Shown: positions 42,848 through 52,583, counted from the first letter of the stretch. The stretch is DNA of 64,000 bases from Bacteroidales bacterium (GCA_017427885.1 JAFRRW010000011.1:124001-188000), one strand, 5' to 3'. The notes: generated by a model not told the origin, from the letters alone. Made by a program: numbers and translations.

Positions 42848-44692
42848 ATGAAACTTCATTCGGCACTTCTCCTGCCGGCGCTGCTGCTCTGCATTTCTGC
42901 GACCGGTCAGGAACGGCTTCGCCGCGACCAGAGTTTCCTGGGCGTCCATATGGATTTCCACGCCGGTCCGGAAAACAAGGACATCGGAGCGAATACCACT
43001 CCGGAAATGGTTCAGGCCTTGCTGGATATGATCCACCCCGATTACATCCAGGTGGACTGCAAGGGGCATCCCGGCTATTCCAGCTACCCTACGGAGGTAG
43101 GGAACCGCGCTCCCGGAGTCACCGGGGATCCGCTAAAGGTGTGGAGGGAGGTCACGGCCAGGAACGGGGTGGCCCTCTATATGCATTATTCCGGGGTATG
43201 GGATTCCCGTGCAGTCCAGCTCCATCCAGGTTGGGCGGCCATCGACAAGGACGGCAAGCCGAGCGAGAACATGACATCGATGTTCGGTCCCTATGTGGAC
43301 AGCCTGCTCATCCCCCAGCTGAAAGAACTGGCAGGCAAATACGGCGTGGACGGAGTCTGGGTGGACGGAGAATGCTGGGCCCCCTCCGCGGATTACTGCG
43401 AAAAGGCCCTTAAGATGTTCAGGGAACAGACGGGGGCGGATGCTCCCCGGTCTCCGGAAGAGCCGCTCTGGCTTGAATGGAAACAGTTCAACAGGGAGGC
43501 TTTCCGCAGATATCTCCGTCACTACATCGCCGCGGTGAGGAGCGAATACCCCGACTTCCAGATTTGCAGCAACTGGGCTTTCACCCCCCATATGTCCGAA
43601 CCCGTCTCGGCTCCCGTGGATTTCCTTTCAGGAGACTACAATCCTTCCAACTCGGTCAATTCCGCAAGGGTGGCGGCAAGATACCTCGCCAACCAGGGAC
43701 TGCCCTGGGACCTGATGGCCTGGAGTTTCGTCCGGGAAGGCTGGGAGCAGAAACCGGCCGTCCAGCTGATCAGGGAAGCAGCCGTGACCCTTTCGCAAGG
43801 AGGTGGTTTCCAGGCATATTACACCCAGAACCCGGACGGCTCCGCCAATCTGGCCAAAATGGAATCGATGGCCGCAGTGGCCGAGTTCGCAAGGGCCAGG
43901 CAGGCGTTCTGCCACCATTCCGTAGCCGTACCCCAGGTGGCCCTGGTTCAGTCGACCTATAACTTCCAGCGTTATGACAGGCCCGAATCGCCCCAGGACC
44001 TCTTCCCTTACTACACAGGCAGCGTGGGAGGCATTCTCTACTGTCTTCTGGAGAGCCAGTACAGCGTAGACCTGCTTGGTGAGGCCTCCCTGTCTCCGGA
44101 CATGAGCCGTTACCCTCTCGTCGTCATCCCCGAATGCAACGCCCTGTCCTCAGTGTTCAAGGACGAACTGCTCGATTACGCCGGGAAGGGCGGTTCCCTC
44201 CTTGTCGCAGGGGAAGGGATGTCCAAGTTCTTCTCGGAGGCGGCCGGAATCGGTCTGCTCGGAAACAGATGGTTCACGACGGCCTATGGGAAAGGCAGGA
44301 TCGGTTTCATCCCTACAGGGATAGCGATAGATTACGAAGAGGGACGGAATGTCGAAGCCATTCGGTCCGGGCTCAAGAAGATTGTAGGCGAACTGTTCCC
44401 CGAGCCTGTCGCGAAAGTCAAATCATCCCCATATGTCGATGTCTCGGTCAGGAAACACGACGGCAAACTCCAGGTCCACCTTGTCAACACCTCCGGCGAC
44501 CACAAGAATTCTCCCATCCAGAAGGAGATCGCACCAGTAAAGGACATCGAAATCTCCCTGGCCGTTCCGGAGAAGCCTGAGAGGATCGTCTTCCAGCCCG
44601 AAGGCAAGGATCTGCCCTTCAAATACAAGGACGGACGAGCCGTGTTCGAGGTTCCGGTCCTGGAAATCTACGAAATCGTAGAGGTGGAATGA
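42848..44692 (+). CDS. exported glycoside-hydrolase-like protein (TIM barrel)
   Basis: 614 residues. Signal peptide MKLHSALLLPALLLCISATG. A TIM-barrel region spans about residues 30-370 (FLGVHMDFHAG; YIQVDCKGHPGY; GVDGVWVDGECWAPSADYCE; ICSNWAFTPHM). Acidic residues on strand ends (Asp and Glu in VWVDGECW) are candidate catalytic groups. A flavodoxin-like domain of the beta-galactosidase trimerisation type follows at about 390-510 (LVVIPECNALSSVFKDELLD; GSLLVAGEGMSKFF), then a C-terminal beta domain. It resembles unclassified alpha-fucosidase/GH42-like proteins, but the GH family cannot be fixed by eye. Operon with the DUF4838 gene. Confidence 0.75.
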   Translation: MKLHSALLLPALLLCISATGQERLRRDQSFLGVHMDFHAGPENKDIGANTTPEMVQALLDMIHPDYIQVDCKGHPGYSSYPTEVGNRAPGVTGDPLKVWREVTARNGVALYMHYSGVWDSRAVQLHPGWAAIDKDGKPSENMTSMFGPYVDSLLIPQLKELAGKYGVDGVWVDGECWAPSADYCEKALKMFREQTGADAPRSPEEPLWLEWKQFNREAFRRYLRHYIAAVRSEYPDFQICSNWAFTPHMSEPVSAPVDFLSGDYNPSNSVNSARVAARYLANQGLPWDLMAWSFVREGWEQKPAVQLIREAAVTLSQGGGFQAYYTQNPDGSANLAKMESMAAVAEFARARQAFCHHSVAVPQVALVQSTYNFQRYDRPESPQDLFPYYTGSVGGILYCLLESQYSVDLLGEASLSPDMSRYPLVVIPECNALSSVFKDELLDYAGKGGSLLVAGEGMSKFFSEAAGIGLLGNRWFTTAYGKGRIGFIPTGIAIDYEEGRNVEAIRSGLKKIVGELFPEPVAKVKSSPYVDVSVRKHDGKLQVHLVNTSGDHKNSPIQKEIAPVKDIEISLAVPEKPERIVFQPEGKDLPFKYKDGRAVFEVPVLEIYEIVEVE

Positions 44693-44733
44693 AAGGCAGT
44701 GTTTAATAAGTAGCTGATTGTTACCAGATAACA

Positions 44734-44769
44734 TAAATATCCGGGTCAAAGGATTGACCCGGATATTTA
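44734..44769. terminator. bidirectional terminator between glycosidase-like gene and ROK kinase
   Basis: A perfect 16-bp stem, 44734-44749 with 44754-44769, has loop AGGA (AAATATCCGGGTCAA with TTGACCCGGATATTT) and AT-rich flanks on both sides. It lies between convergent genes. Confidence 0.85.
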
Positions 44770-44798
44770 ATTAATTATCTACGACTCGAGCGGAAGGA

Positions 44799-45758
44799 TT
44801 ACAGCTCCCAGGCGAGGGCGGAGGCGCCGAGAATGGCGGCGTCGCTTTCCTTGAGCTGGGAATAAACCAGACGTATCTTGTTCTTCCAGAGGTCGAGGAC
44901 GTTTGCGTTCATCGCCTTCTGAATGGGATCGGTGAGGAATTCCTTCGCGCGGGCGAGGCCTCCGAAGAGCACGATGGCCTCGGGGGACGAGAACTGGATG
45001 AAATCGGCGAAGGCCTCTCCAAGCAGGGTTCCGGTGTATTCGAAAATCCTGATGGCAAGCTTGTCGCCGTTCTTTGCAGCTTCATACACGTCCTTGGAAG
45101 AGATCTTGTCGAGGCTGCGGAGTTCTGAAGGCTCGTCGCTCATATCCAGCCATTCGCGGGCCGTACGGGCCACTCCGGTGGCCGAGCAGTATGCCTCGAG
45201 GCAGCCCTTCTTGCCGCAGTTGCAGGGACGGCCGTTGTGGCGCACAATGCAGGTGTGTCCGAGTTCTCCGGCGAAGCCGTCGTGTCCGTACACCATCTTG
45301 CCGTCAATGACGATTCCGCTGCCGACTCCGGTTCCGAGGGTGATCATTATGAAATTCTTCATACCCCTGGCGGCGCCGTATGTCATCTCTCCCATCGCCG
45401 CCGCGTTGGCGTCGTTGGTGAGGGCCACGGGAAGGCCGTCGACCGCTTCTGAAAGCATCTTGGCGAAAGGAATGTGGCCCTGGACACCCCACGTGAGGTT
45501 CACCGCATTCTCGATCTCGCCGGTGTAATAGTTGGCGTTGGGAGCACCGACACCGATTCCGCGCACGCTGCCCTCGGCCCCTGCGTCGGCGATCAGCCTG
45601 CGCAGGGAAACCGCAAGGTCTTTCACGAATAGGGCCGCGTCCTTATGGGCGTCGGAGCGCACCACGGTCTGGGCGAGGACGTCACCGCGGGCGTCGACGA
45701 CGCCGCACTTGGTGGTCTGTCCGCCTATGTCTATACCTATGACTACCTGTCCGTCCAT
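44799..45758 (-). CDS. ROK-family sugar kinase (glucokinase-like)
   Basis: 319 residues. The N-terminal phosphate loop IGIDIGGQTTKCGVVD, the sugar/catalytic block LTNDANAAAMGEMTYGAARG, the second phosphate motif ITLGTGVGSGIVIDG and the ROK zinc cluster CNCGKKGCLEAYCSA are all intact. It phosphorylates a hexose, most likely glucose, in the cytoplasm with ATP. N-acetylhexosamine or fructose cannot be excluded. It starts 4 bp after the sugar transporter gene, and the two form a transport-plus-phosphorylation operon driven from 47095-47126. Confidence 0.92.
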   Translation of the reverse strand: MDGQVVIGIDIGGQTTKCGVVDARGDVLAQTVVRSDAHKDAALFVKDLAVSLRRLIADAGAEGSVRGIGVGAPNANYYTGEIENAVNLTWGVQGHIPFAKMLSEAVDGLPVALTNDANAAAMGEMTYGAARGMKNFIMITLGTGVGSGIVIDGKMVYGHDGFAGELGHTCIVRHNGRPCNCGKKGCLEAYCSATGVARTAREWLDMSDEPSELRSLDKISSKDVYEAAKNGDKLAIRIFEYTGTLLGEAFADFIQFSSPEAIVLFGGLARAKEFLTDPIQKAMNANVLDLWKNKIRLVYSQLKESDAAILGASALAWEL

Positions 45759-45762
45759 ATCA

Positions 45763-47043
45763 CTAAGCGTTGACTTTCTTTACCTTGGACCCGATGAGGG
45801 CGAAGTAGAGGATGATGGCGAGACCGAAGATCACTACCCAGTAGCTGGGCATATAGCCGGCCTTGTCGGCGATGAAGTTCTGGACGAGCGGAAGGATACC
45901 GCCACCCACGACCATCATCATGAAGATACCGGAAGCCTGGGCAGTAGCCTTTCCGAGTCCCTCGACTGCGAGGTTGAAGATGGCTCCCCACATGACGGAA
46001 GTGCAGAGTCCGCAGAGGACGAGCAGCAGGGCGGAGAGGGGAACGGTGACCATTTCGAAGCTCTTGCCTGTGAAGGCGGGGAACTTGGTCTGAACCGAAG
46101 GACTTACGAACATCGCCGCGAGGACGAGGAGGATGGCCACGGTGGCTACCACTGAAAGCTGGGTCCTGCTGGACACCTTGCCGGAAATGGCGCTGGAGAC
46201 CAGACGGCCGACAAGCATCAGCAGCCAGTAGGTTCCGGCAACGAAACCGGCGGTCCTTACCGCTACGGAAGGATCTAGACCCGCGCCCTTGACGGAGTCG
46301 GCGAGATAGAAGTTAAGGGTTCCGGGGATACCGACCTCGACGCCTACATATACGAAGATGGCGATTATGCCCCAGATGAAGTGGCTGTATTTGAAAGGAC
46401 TCGCGGCCTCTCCTTCCTCAGCCTGCTCAGGATCGCTGATGGGGATGAAGAGGAGGATTATGAAGGCCAGGAGGAAGATGCCCATGGCAAGGAAGAGAAC
46501 GGGGTTGACGTCCACGATCTTGGTCTGGGGAGTGAGGGTCCCGATCATCACGCCCACGAGCATAGGGGTGAGGGTGGCCATCAGGGAGTTGAAGGAACCG
46601 CCGTACTGGATGTACTGGTTGCCCTTGTTGCCGCCGCCGCCGAGGAGGTTGAGCATAGGGTTGACCACGGTGTTGAGCATGCACACGGAGAATCCGGAGA
46701 TGAACGCGCCGAGCAGATAGGTGACGAAGTTCATCGGCCAGGCACCGACCACACCGGAGAGGTACTGCACGAAGACTCCGATGAAGCCCACCGCGATGGC
46801 CACGAGGGCGGTCTTCTTGTAGCCGTACTTCTTGAGCATGTTTCCTGCGGGAATACCCATGAACAGGTAAGCCAGGAAGTTCATCATGTTACCCATCATT
46901 CCGAGGGTATTGGAGCCCGCGATCTGAGGCTGCATCTTCCAGATGTTGCCGATGGGGGCAGCCAGGTTCGTCACGAAGGAAATCATGCCGAACAAGAATA
47001 TCATCGTGATGATTCCGACGATATTTCCATTTTTCTTTGCCAT
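45763..47043 (-). CDS. FHS-type sugar transporter (MFS)
   Basis: 426 residues, about 12 hydrophobic helices. The sequence has the fucose/glucose/galactose (FHS) branch features: MISFVTNLAAPIGN in helix 1, GIPAGNMLKKYGYKKTALVA in the 2-3 loop, and TVVNPMLNLLGGGGNKG in helix 5. It should be a proton-linked sugar importer of the inner membrane. Together with the ROK kinase 4 bp downstream it forms an uptake-and-phosphorylation pair, and the convergent exported glycosidase-like genes may supply the sugar. The exact sugar is not evident. Confidence 0.9.
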   Translation of the reverse strand: MAKKNGNIVGIITMIFLFGMISFVTNLAAPIGNIWKMQPQIAGSNTLGMMGNMMNFLAYLFMGIPAGNMLKKYGYKKTALVAIAVGFIGVFVQYLSGVVGAWPMNFVTYLLGAFISGFSVCMLNTVVNPMLNLLGGGGNKGNQYIQYGGSFNSLMATLTPMLVGVMIGTLTPQTKIVDVNPVLFLAMGIFLLAFIILLFIPISDPEQAEEGEAASPFKYSHFIWGIIAIFVYVGVEVGIPGTLNFYLADSVKGAGLDPSVAVRTAGFVAGTYWLLMLVGRLVSSAISGKVSSRTQLSVVATVAILLVLAAMFVSPSVQTKFPAFTGKSFEMVTVPLSALLLVLCGLCTSVMWGAIFNLAVEGLGKATAQASGIFMMMVVGGGILPLVQNFIADKAGYMPSYWVVIFGLAIILYFALIGSKVKKVNA

Positions 47044-47094
47044 GTTGTTATTGTTTTAATATTAAGAATATGCAGTTTGACGCCTATATCTTTA

Positions 47095-47126
47095 CAAATA
47101 TATAAAAAATACGTAATCTTGGCAAA
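47095..47126 (-). promoter_or_regulatory. promoter of the sugar transporter/ROK kinase operon
   Basis: The minus strand has TTTG (47123-47126), a 20-bp spacer and TATATTTG (47095-47102), 51 bp before the ATG at 47043. Its -33 box lies 7 bp from the uvrA -7 box on the other strand. Confidence 0.72.
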
Positions 47127-47133
47127 AAACAGG

Positions 47134-47141
47134 TATTTTTG
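47134..47141 (+). promoter_or_regulatory. -7 box for the uvrA paralogue
   Basis: TATTTTTG ends 8 bp before the ATG at 47150, so the transcript has at most a few leader bases. No good -33 box is seen. Confidence 0.5.
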
Positions 47142-47149
47142 TAATCCGG

Positions 47150-49945
47150 ATGAAGGGAAAGGAAACATATATCGAAATCAGGGGGGCCAAGGCCCACAAC
47201 CTCAAGGGTATCGACGTCGACATCCCGAGGGGGAAGTTCGTGGTGGTCACCGGCCTCAGCGGGAGCGGGAAATCCTCCCTCGCCTTCGACACGATCTACG
47301 CCGAAGGCCAGAGAAGATATATGGACACCCTGTCCACCTATGCCAAACACTTCATGGGAGTGCTGGAAAAGCCCGAGACCGAAAGCATCACCGGCCTTTC
47401 CCCCATCATCGCCATAGAGCAGAAGACCACCGGCAAGAACCCCAGGTCCACTGTGGGCACCATCACCGAGATCTACGATTTCCTCCGCCTCCTGTATTCC
47501 AAGGCCTCCCGGGCATATTCCCCCGTCTCAGGCAAGGAGATGGTCAGGTACACCGACGAACAGATCGTTGACCTGATCCTCAAGGATTACGACGGACGCA
47601 AATGTATCCTCCTCTCCCCTCTGGTCAGGGGCCGAAAGGGCCACTACCGTGAACTCTTCGACCAGCTCCGCCGGCGCGGCTTCACCCAGGTACGCATCGA
47701 CGGGGAGATCCTCGAACTCGGCGGGCTGGACGCCCTGGACCGCTACAAGGTGCATTTCATAGAACTGGTAGTGGACAAGATGAAGCCCCGCAAGGAGGAC
47801 GTCTCACGCATCAGGAATTCCGTGATGACGGCCCTCGGGGCCGGGAAAGGCTCCCTGGCAATCCTGGATATGGAGACCGGGAAACTGAGGCATTATTCCA
47901 AGCACCTCGTGGACCCGGAAAGCGGAGTTTCCCTCCAGGAACCCCAGCCCCATTCCTTCTCATTCAACTCCCCTGAAGGTTACTGCCCCCATTGCAAGGG
48001 ACTTGGCACCATAGTGGACGTAGACCCCGCTTCCATCATCCCCGACAGGAGCGTCTCCATCGCTGACGGAGGCATCATCCCCCTCGGGAATGTGCGCGAA
48101 ACCCGCAAGTTCGACATCATCCACTCGATAGCACGCAAATACGATTTCTCCATATACGACCCCATAGCGGCCATTCCCGAAGAGGCGGTCACCCTCCTCA
48201 TATACGGTTCCGACGAACTCTTCAGGGTTGGCGACGGCAACCTCTCCGAGATGGTGTCCTTTCCCGGGATAATCGGGGACATCGAGGACAAGGTGGTCTG
48301 TCCCGTCTGCCACGGCACCAGGCTCAACCCCCAGGCAGAATGCTTCAGGATAGGAGGAAAAACCATCTCCCAAGTGGCTGCAATGGAGATTTCAGACCTG
48401 TATGTATGGCTCGGGAAATTGCCCTCGGTTCTCAACGGCAGGGAGAACAGGATCGCCAGGGACATCGTCAAGGAACTGCTCGACAGGGTGAAGTTCATGC
48501 TCGACGTGGGACTGGAATACCTCACCCTCGACAGGCCCACCGCCTCCCTCTCGGGAGGTGAAAGCCAAAGGATCCGGCTGGCCACCCAGATAGGGTCGAA
48601 ACTGGTGAACGTCCTGTATATCCTCGACGAGCCCTCCATCGGCCTGCACCAGAAGGACAACATCAAACTCCTCTCTTCCCTCAAGGAACTTCGGGACGAG
48701 GGAAACTCCATAATGGTGGTGGAACACGACCTGGAGACGATGCTCTCCTGCGACTGGCTGGTGGACGTCGGTCCCGGAGCCGGGGAAAAGGGCGGGCGCA
48801 TCTGCCTGAACGGCCCCTTGAAGAACCTTGTCGACGGCACCGCGCCCCCTCCCGAAACGGCCCCCCACTGCATCCTGGGCGACTCCCTCACCCTTGAATA
48901 CATCAGGGGCAACAGGGCCATCCCGGTACCCCGCAGGCGAAGGGTGGGGAACGGCCTGTCCCTCACCCTGATTGGCGCGCACGGGAACAACCTCAAGGAC
49001 GTTGACCTACGCCTCCCTCTCGGCTGCTTCATAGGAGTGGCCGGCGTGAGCGGAAGCGGCAAGTCCTCCCTCATCAACGAGACCCTGATGCCCATCCTGA
49101 AGAACAGGCTCTACCATTCCAAACAGAAGCCTCTCCCCTACAGGGACATCACGGGGGAAAAGAACATCGACAAGCTCATAGAGATCGACCAGAGCCCGAT
49201 TGGAAGGACGCCGAGAAGCAATCCGGCCACCTTCACCGGGGTTTTCAACGACATCCGCTCCCTTTTCGCCGAGACGCCCGACGCCAAGGTGCGCGGCTTC
49301 GGTGCAGGCCGGTTTTCCTTCAACGTGCCGGGAGGCCGGTGCGAGGAGTGCAAGGGCGCCGGCATCAAGGTGATTGAGATGAATTTCCTCCCGTCGGTGA
49401 ACGTGGTCTGTGACGAATGCCGGGGAAAGAGATACAAGGAGGACACACTCGCCGTCCGATATAAGGGCAAGAACATAAGCGAAGTACTGGAGATGCCGGT
49501 TTCCGAGGCCTATGAATTCTTCAGGCCCATACCGAAGATCGCCCAGAAACTCGGGGCCCTGGTGGACGTGGGACTTGGATACATACATCTTGGACAGAGC
49601 GCCGTAACCCTTTCCGGAGGCGAAAGCCAGAGGATGAAGCTGGCCGCTGAACTCTTCCGAACGGCCACCGGCAACACCCTCTACATCCTGGACGAGCCCA
49701 CGACCGGCCTGCACCCCGAAGACATCAAGGTCCTGCTGGACGTGCTCCAGAAACTGGTGGACCAAGGGAATACCGTGGTCATCATCGAGCACAACCTGGA
49801 TGTCCTCAAGAGCGTGGACTACATCTTCGACCTGGGTCCCGGAGGCGGCGCGGCCGGCGGAAGGATCGTCTCCTGCGGCACCCCGGAGCAACTCTCGCGC
49901 GACCCTCACTCCGTCACTGGTCCCTATCTGAAAAAAGTCCTCTGA
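47150..49945 (+). CDS. uvrA: excinuclease UvrA-like ATPase (divergent paralogue)
   Basis: 931 residues, near full UvrA length. Two ABC cassettes: Walker A GLSGSGKS (35-42) and GVSGSGKS (632-639), each with a LSGGESQR signature and downstream Asp ([28 protein letters not shown]). A UvrB-binding region is present ([20 protein letters not shown]). The C-terminal zinc finger is intact (Cys731, 734, 754, 757). The first zinc module keeps only its second pair (Cys279 and 282); the first CxxC is replaced by [10 protein letters not shown] near residue 252. SPVSGKEM also lacks the Cys pair common before the UvrB-binding region. It likely detects DNA damage or is a UvrA2-type protein. Confidence 0.88.
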   Translation: MKGKETYIEIRGAKAHNLKGIDVDIPRGKFVVVTGLSGSGKSSLAFDTIYAEGQRRYMDTLSTYAKHFMGVLEKPETESITGLSPIIAIEQKTTGKNPRSTVGTITEIYDFLRLLYSKASRAYSPVSGKEMVRYTDEQIVDLILKDYDGRKCILLSPLVRGRKGHYRELFDQLRRRGFTQVRIDGEILELGGLDALDRYKVHFIELVVDKMKPRKEDVSRIRNSVMTALGAGKGSLAILDMETGKLRHYSKHLVDPESGVSLQEPQPHSFSFNSPEGYCPHCKGLGTIVDVDPASIIPDRSVSIADGGIIPLGNVRETRKFDIIHSIARKYDFSIYDPIAAIPEEAVTLLIYGSDELFRVGDGNLSEMVSFPGIIGDIEDKVVCPVCHGTRLNPQAECFRIGGKTISQVAAMEISDLYVWLGKLPSVLNGRENRIARDIVKELLDRVKFMLDVGLEYLTLDRPTASLSGGESQRIRLATQIGSKLVNVLYILDEPSIGLHQKDNIKLLSSLKELRDEGNSIMVVEHDLETMLSCDWLVDVGPGAGEKGGRICLNGPLKNLVDGTAPPPETAPHCILGDSLTLEYIRGNRAIPVPRRRRVGNGLSLTLIGAHGNNLKDVDLRLPLGCFIGVAGVSGSGKSSLINETLMPILKNRLYHSKQKPLPYRDITGEKNIDKLIEIDQSPIGRTPRSNPATFTGVFNDIRSLFAETPDAKVRGFGAGRFSFNVPGGRCEECKGAGIKVIEMNFLPSVNVVCDECRGKRYKEDTLAVRYKGKNISEVLEMPVSEAYEFFRPIPKIAQKLGALVDVGLGYIHLGQSAVTLSGGESQRMKLAAELFRTATGNTLYILDEPTTGLHPEDIKVLLDVLQKLVDQGNTVVIIEHNLDVLKSVDYIFDLGPGGGAAGGRIVSCGTPEQLSRDPHSVTGPYLKKVL

Positions 49946-49959
49946 CCCATTCGGAAGAG

Positions 49960-50559
49960 ATGTCCTATACCGAAAAAAAACATATTGACGAAGTCCTGGG
50001 AGAGGTAACCCTCAGGAGGAGTTCCCGTTCCAGAAAATACTCCATAAGGGTGGTTCCGGACAAAGGAGTCATCGTCACCATCCCCTGGCTGGGATCTTAC
50101 AGGAAAGGATTGGCCTATCTTGTCTCGATGAGGGAATGGGTGCTGAAGAACTTGAAACGCCAGGCCCGGGAACCCTCCCCCGCCGAGGGTCTGTCCCAGG
50201 AAGAGAAAGCCCAGTTGGTGGAAAAGATGAGGAAGGAAGCGAAAAATACCCTGGTTCCGCGCCTCAGGGAACTTGCCGACCGCTACGGTTTCAGCCCCGG
50301 CAGGGTTACCATCAAGCACAACTCCTCCAACTGGGGCAGCTGTTCCCGTCTCGGCAACATCAACCTCAACCTGAACCTCGTACGTGTTCCCGAACCCTGC
50401 AGGGACTATGTCATCCTCCACGAACTCTGCCACCTCAGGCATCTCGACCACGGTAAGGCCTTCCACACCCTTCTCGACTCCCTGCTGGCCGACCTTCTCG
50501 AAGAGGGCTGGACCACCGCCCGCTGCCGCCGGGAACTGAAGAAATACACCCTCATCTGA
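49960..50559 (+). CDS. YgjP-like (DUF45) zinc metallopeptidase-domain protein
   Basis: 199 residues. The metal motif HELCHLRHLDHG at 154-165 (His154, Glu155, His158, with a further His at 161 or 164) and the preceding NSSNWGSCSRLGNINLNLNL are the hallmark of the YgjP/WLM-like DUF45 family, related to SprT-type proteases. Members are cytoplasmic and poorly characterised. The start is at 49960, 14 bp after the uvrA stop, so it may be co-transcribed with the repair protein; SprT-like proteases can handle DNA-protein crosslinks, which would fit, but that is speculation. Length is normal. Confidence 0.87.
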   Translation: MSYTEKKHIDEVLGEVTLRRSSRSRKYSIRVVPDKGVIVTIPWLGSYRKGLAYLVSMREWVLKNLKRQAREPSPAEGLSQEEKAQLVEKMRKEAKNTLVPRLRELADRYGFSPGRVTIKHNSSNWGSCSRLGNINLNLNLVRVPEPCRDYVILHELCHLRHLDHGKAFHTLLDSLLADLLEEGWTTARCRRELKKYTLI

Positions 50560-50594
50560 CAGAGAATCCGGCTGGATATTCCGAGGTTATTTCC

Positions 50595-50602
50595 TATATT
50601 TG
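50595..50602 (+). promoter_or_regulatory. -7 box for the nucleoside kinase gene
   Basis: TATATTTG ends 7 bp before the ATG at 50610, leaving almost no leader. An ATG at 50619 would give a slightly longer one. Confidence 0.5.
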
Positions 50603-50609
50603 GGAAAAT

Positions 50610-52331
50610 ATGAAGAATATGACCGGAAAGGGATTCGATGTATTCTGCGTCAATGACGGAAAAACCTACAGGGCCGAAGTCGGAATGACCCTGAGCGCCC
50701 TCCTGGAGAAAACCGGGGTGAATAAAGGAAATGACCTCAACGACACCGTGTTCGCCGCCCTGGTGGACAACGAACTCAAACAGCTCAGCCACCCCCTGTC
50801 GATGACCCGCAAGGTGGAATTCCTCACCTTCCTGCATCCCGACGGGCGCAGATGCTACAACCGTTCACTCTGCTTCGTCCTGCAGAACGCCGTGCGTGAA
50901 CTGTATCCCGACAAAATCCTTGTCATCGACCACTCCCTCCCCGCCGGCCTGTATTGCGAAATCCGCGACGCCCGGCACGACGAATCAGGAAGGAGGCCGA
51001 TATATTTCGTAACCCAGGCTGACATCGACAAGATACGCTCCGCGATGCAGGCCATCATAAAAAGGGACCTCCCTTTCTCCAAGGAACACACGAGCGTAGA
51101 CGAGGCAGAGAAGATTTTCAACGCCAACAACCAGCACCACAAGGCCGAACTCTTCCGTTCCCTCGGGAGATATTTCTGCAGCATCTACTACCTCGACGGA
51201 AAGGCCGACTCCTTCCACGGTCCCCTCGTTCCCTCCACTGGACTCCTGACAGTATTCGACCTCATCGGAGTCGGGGCGGGCTTCTGCCTCAGATACCCTT
51301 CGGTGGACAATCCCAAGACGGTCCTGCCCTTCGTTCCCCAGTCCAAGATAGCCACCACACTTAAGGAATATTCCACCTGGTGCGAGGTTATGGGAGTGAA
51401 CGGAGTTGGGACCCTCAACAGGGCCATCCTGGACGGAAAGGCAGTGAAGATCATCAACCTCTGCGAGGCCCTGCACGAAAGGAAGTACGCGGCAATCGCG
51501 GACCAGATCTACGCCCGCCGCAAGGATTTCAGGATAGTCTTCATCGCCGGTCCGTCCTCCAGCGGAAAGACGTCTTCTTCCCTCAGGGTGGCCTGCCAGT
51601 GCAAGGTCCTGGGCCTGAATCCCAAGGTGATAGAACTGGACAACTATTTCGTGGACAGGGAGAAGACCCCGAAGGATGAGAAAGGGGACTACGATTTCGA
51701 GGCCCTGGGGGCGATGGACCTGGACCTCCTTGGAAGGCAGCTCAACGACCTCCTCGCCGGAAAAGAAGTGGAGATTCCCAAATATGATTTCAAGGCCGGC
51801 AGGAGTACCCCGTCAGGAAAAGGCCTGGTGCTCGGGGAAAAGGACATACTCATTATGGAAGGCATCCACGCCCTGGATCCCGCAATGGTTCCCGACGTGG
51901 ACCAGAGCCGCATATTCAGGGTTTACGCCTCGGCCCTCACCTCCCTGAACGTGGACGAGAACAACAACATCTCCACCTCGGACAACCGCCTCCTCCGGAG
52001 GATCATACGCGACAACCGCGTCCGCGGCATCACCCCCGAGAACACCATTCTCAGATGGAACAGCGTACGCCGCGGTGAGAGCCGCAACATCTTCCCCTTC
52101 CAGGAAAACGCCGACGTCTTCTTCAACTCGGCCCTGCTCTATGAGCTCCCTATGCTGAAATATTTCGCCGAACCCCTCCTGCGGCGGATCCTCCCCACAT
52201 CCCCTGCCTACTCCGAGGCCGTCCGGCTGCTGAAATTCCTGGATTTCCTGGTCGCCCTCTCCCCTTCCGAGATCGAGGCCATACCCCCCACCTCGATAAT
52301 GAGGGAATTCATCGGAGGACAGACGCTTTGA
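50610..52331 (+). CDS. nucleoside kinase with TGS-like N-terminal domain
   Basis: 573 residues. The N-terminal 80 residues resemble a TGS/ubiquitin-like domain, followed by a threonyl-tRNA-synthetase-like second-additional domain (residues about 85-230) and a C-terminal uridine-kinase fold with P-loop GPSSSGKT at 314-321, VIELDNYFVDREKTPKDEKG and ILIMEGIHALDP. This three-domain form is known in Bacteroidetes and Firmicutes as a nucleoside kinase or phosphoribulokinase/uridine kinase; the substrate is probably a nucleoside such as uridine, but that is not shown. Start at 50610, with 50619 as the alternative. Confidence 0.88.
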   Translation: MKNMTGKGFDVFCVNDGKTYRAEVGMTLSALLEKTGVNKGNDLNDTVFAALVDNELKQLSHPLSMTRKVEFLTFLHPDGRRCYNRSLCFVLQNAVRELYPDKILVIDHSLPAGLYCEIRDARHDESGRRPIYFVTQADIDKIRSAMQAIIKRDLPFSKEHTSVDEAEKIFNANNQHHKAELFRSLGRYFCSIYYLDGKADSFHGPLVPSTGLLTVFDLIGVGAGFCLRYPSVDNPKTVLPFVPQSKIATTLKEYSTWCEVMGVNGVGTLNRAILDGKAVKIINLCEALHERKYAAIADQIYARRKDFRIVFIAGPSSSGKTSSSLRVACQCKVLGLNPKVIELDNYFVDREKTPKDEKGDYDFEALGAMDLDLLGRQLNDLLAGKEVEIPKYDFKAGRSTPSGKGLVLGEKDILIMEGIHALDPAMVPDVDQSRIFRVYASALTSLNVDENNNISTSDNRLLRRIIRDNRVRGITPENTILRWNSVRRGESRNIFPFQENADVFFNSALLYELPMLKYFAEPLLRRILPTSPAYSEAVRLLKFLDFLVALSPSEIEAIPPTSIMREFIGGQTL

Positions 52332-52397
52332 GTTTTTTCAAATTATTCATATATTTACACCGACGACCTCCCCGACAACCTTAAATAACACAACAAT

Positions 52398-52583
52398 ATG
52401 TCAACACTCATTTACATCATCGGCGTAGTCCTCGCAATCATCGCCGTCCTCGACATCCTCAAGAAACCCATTTCCCTGGTCGGCAAGATCATCAGCTGCG
52501 TTCTGGTACTGGCTTTCAGCTGGCTTGGCCTCCTGGTCTATTACCTCTACGCAAAGGACCACCTCACCGACTGGTTCAAATAA
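52398..52583 (+). CDS. small two-helix membrane protein (PLDc_N-like)
   Basis: 61 residues. Two hydrophobic helices (LIYIIGVVLAIIAVLDIL and IISCVLVLAFSWLGLLVYYL) joined by KKPISLVGK, ending YAKDHLTDWFK. The arrangement is like the N-terminal PLDc_N domain found alone as a small membrane protein in many Bacteroidetes. Function is unknown. A near-consensus TATATTTA lies upstream, and a hairpin follows 54 bp past the stop, so it is a monocistronic gene. The coding region is short but codon use and the start context look real. Confidence 0.75.
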   Translation: MSTLIYIIGVVLAIIAVLDILKKPISLVGKIISCVLVLAFSWLGLLVYYLYAKDHLTDWFK

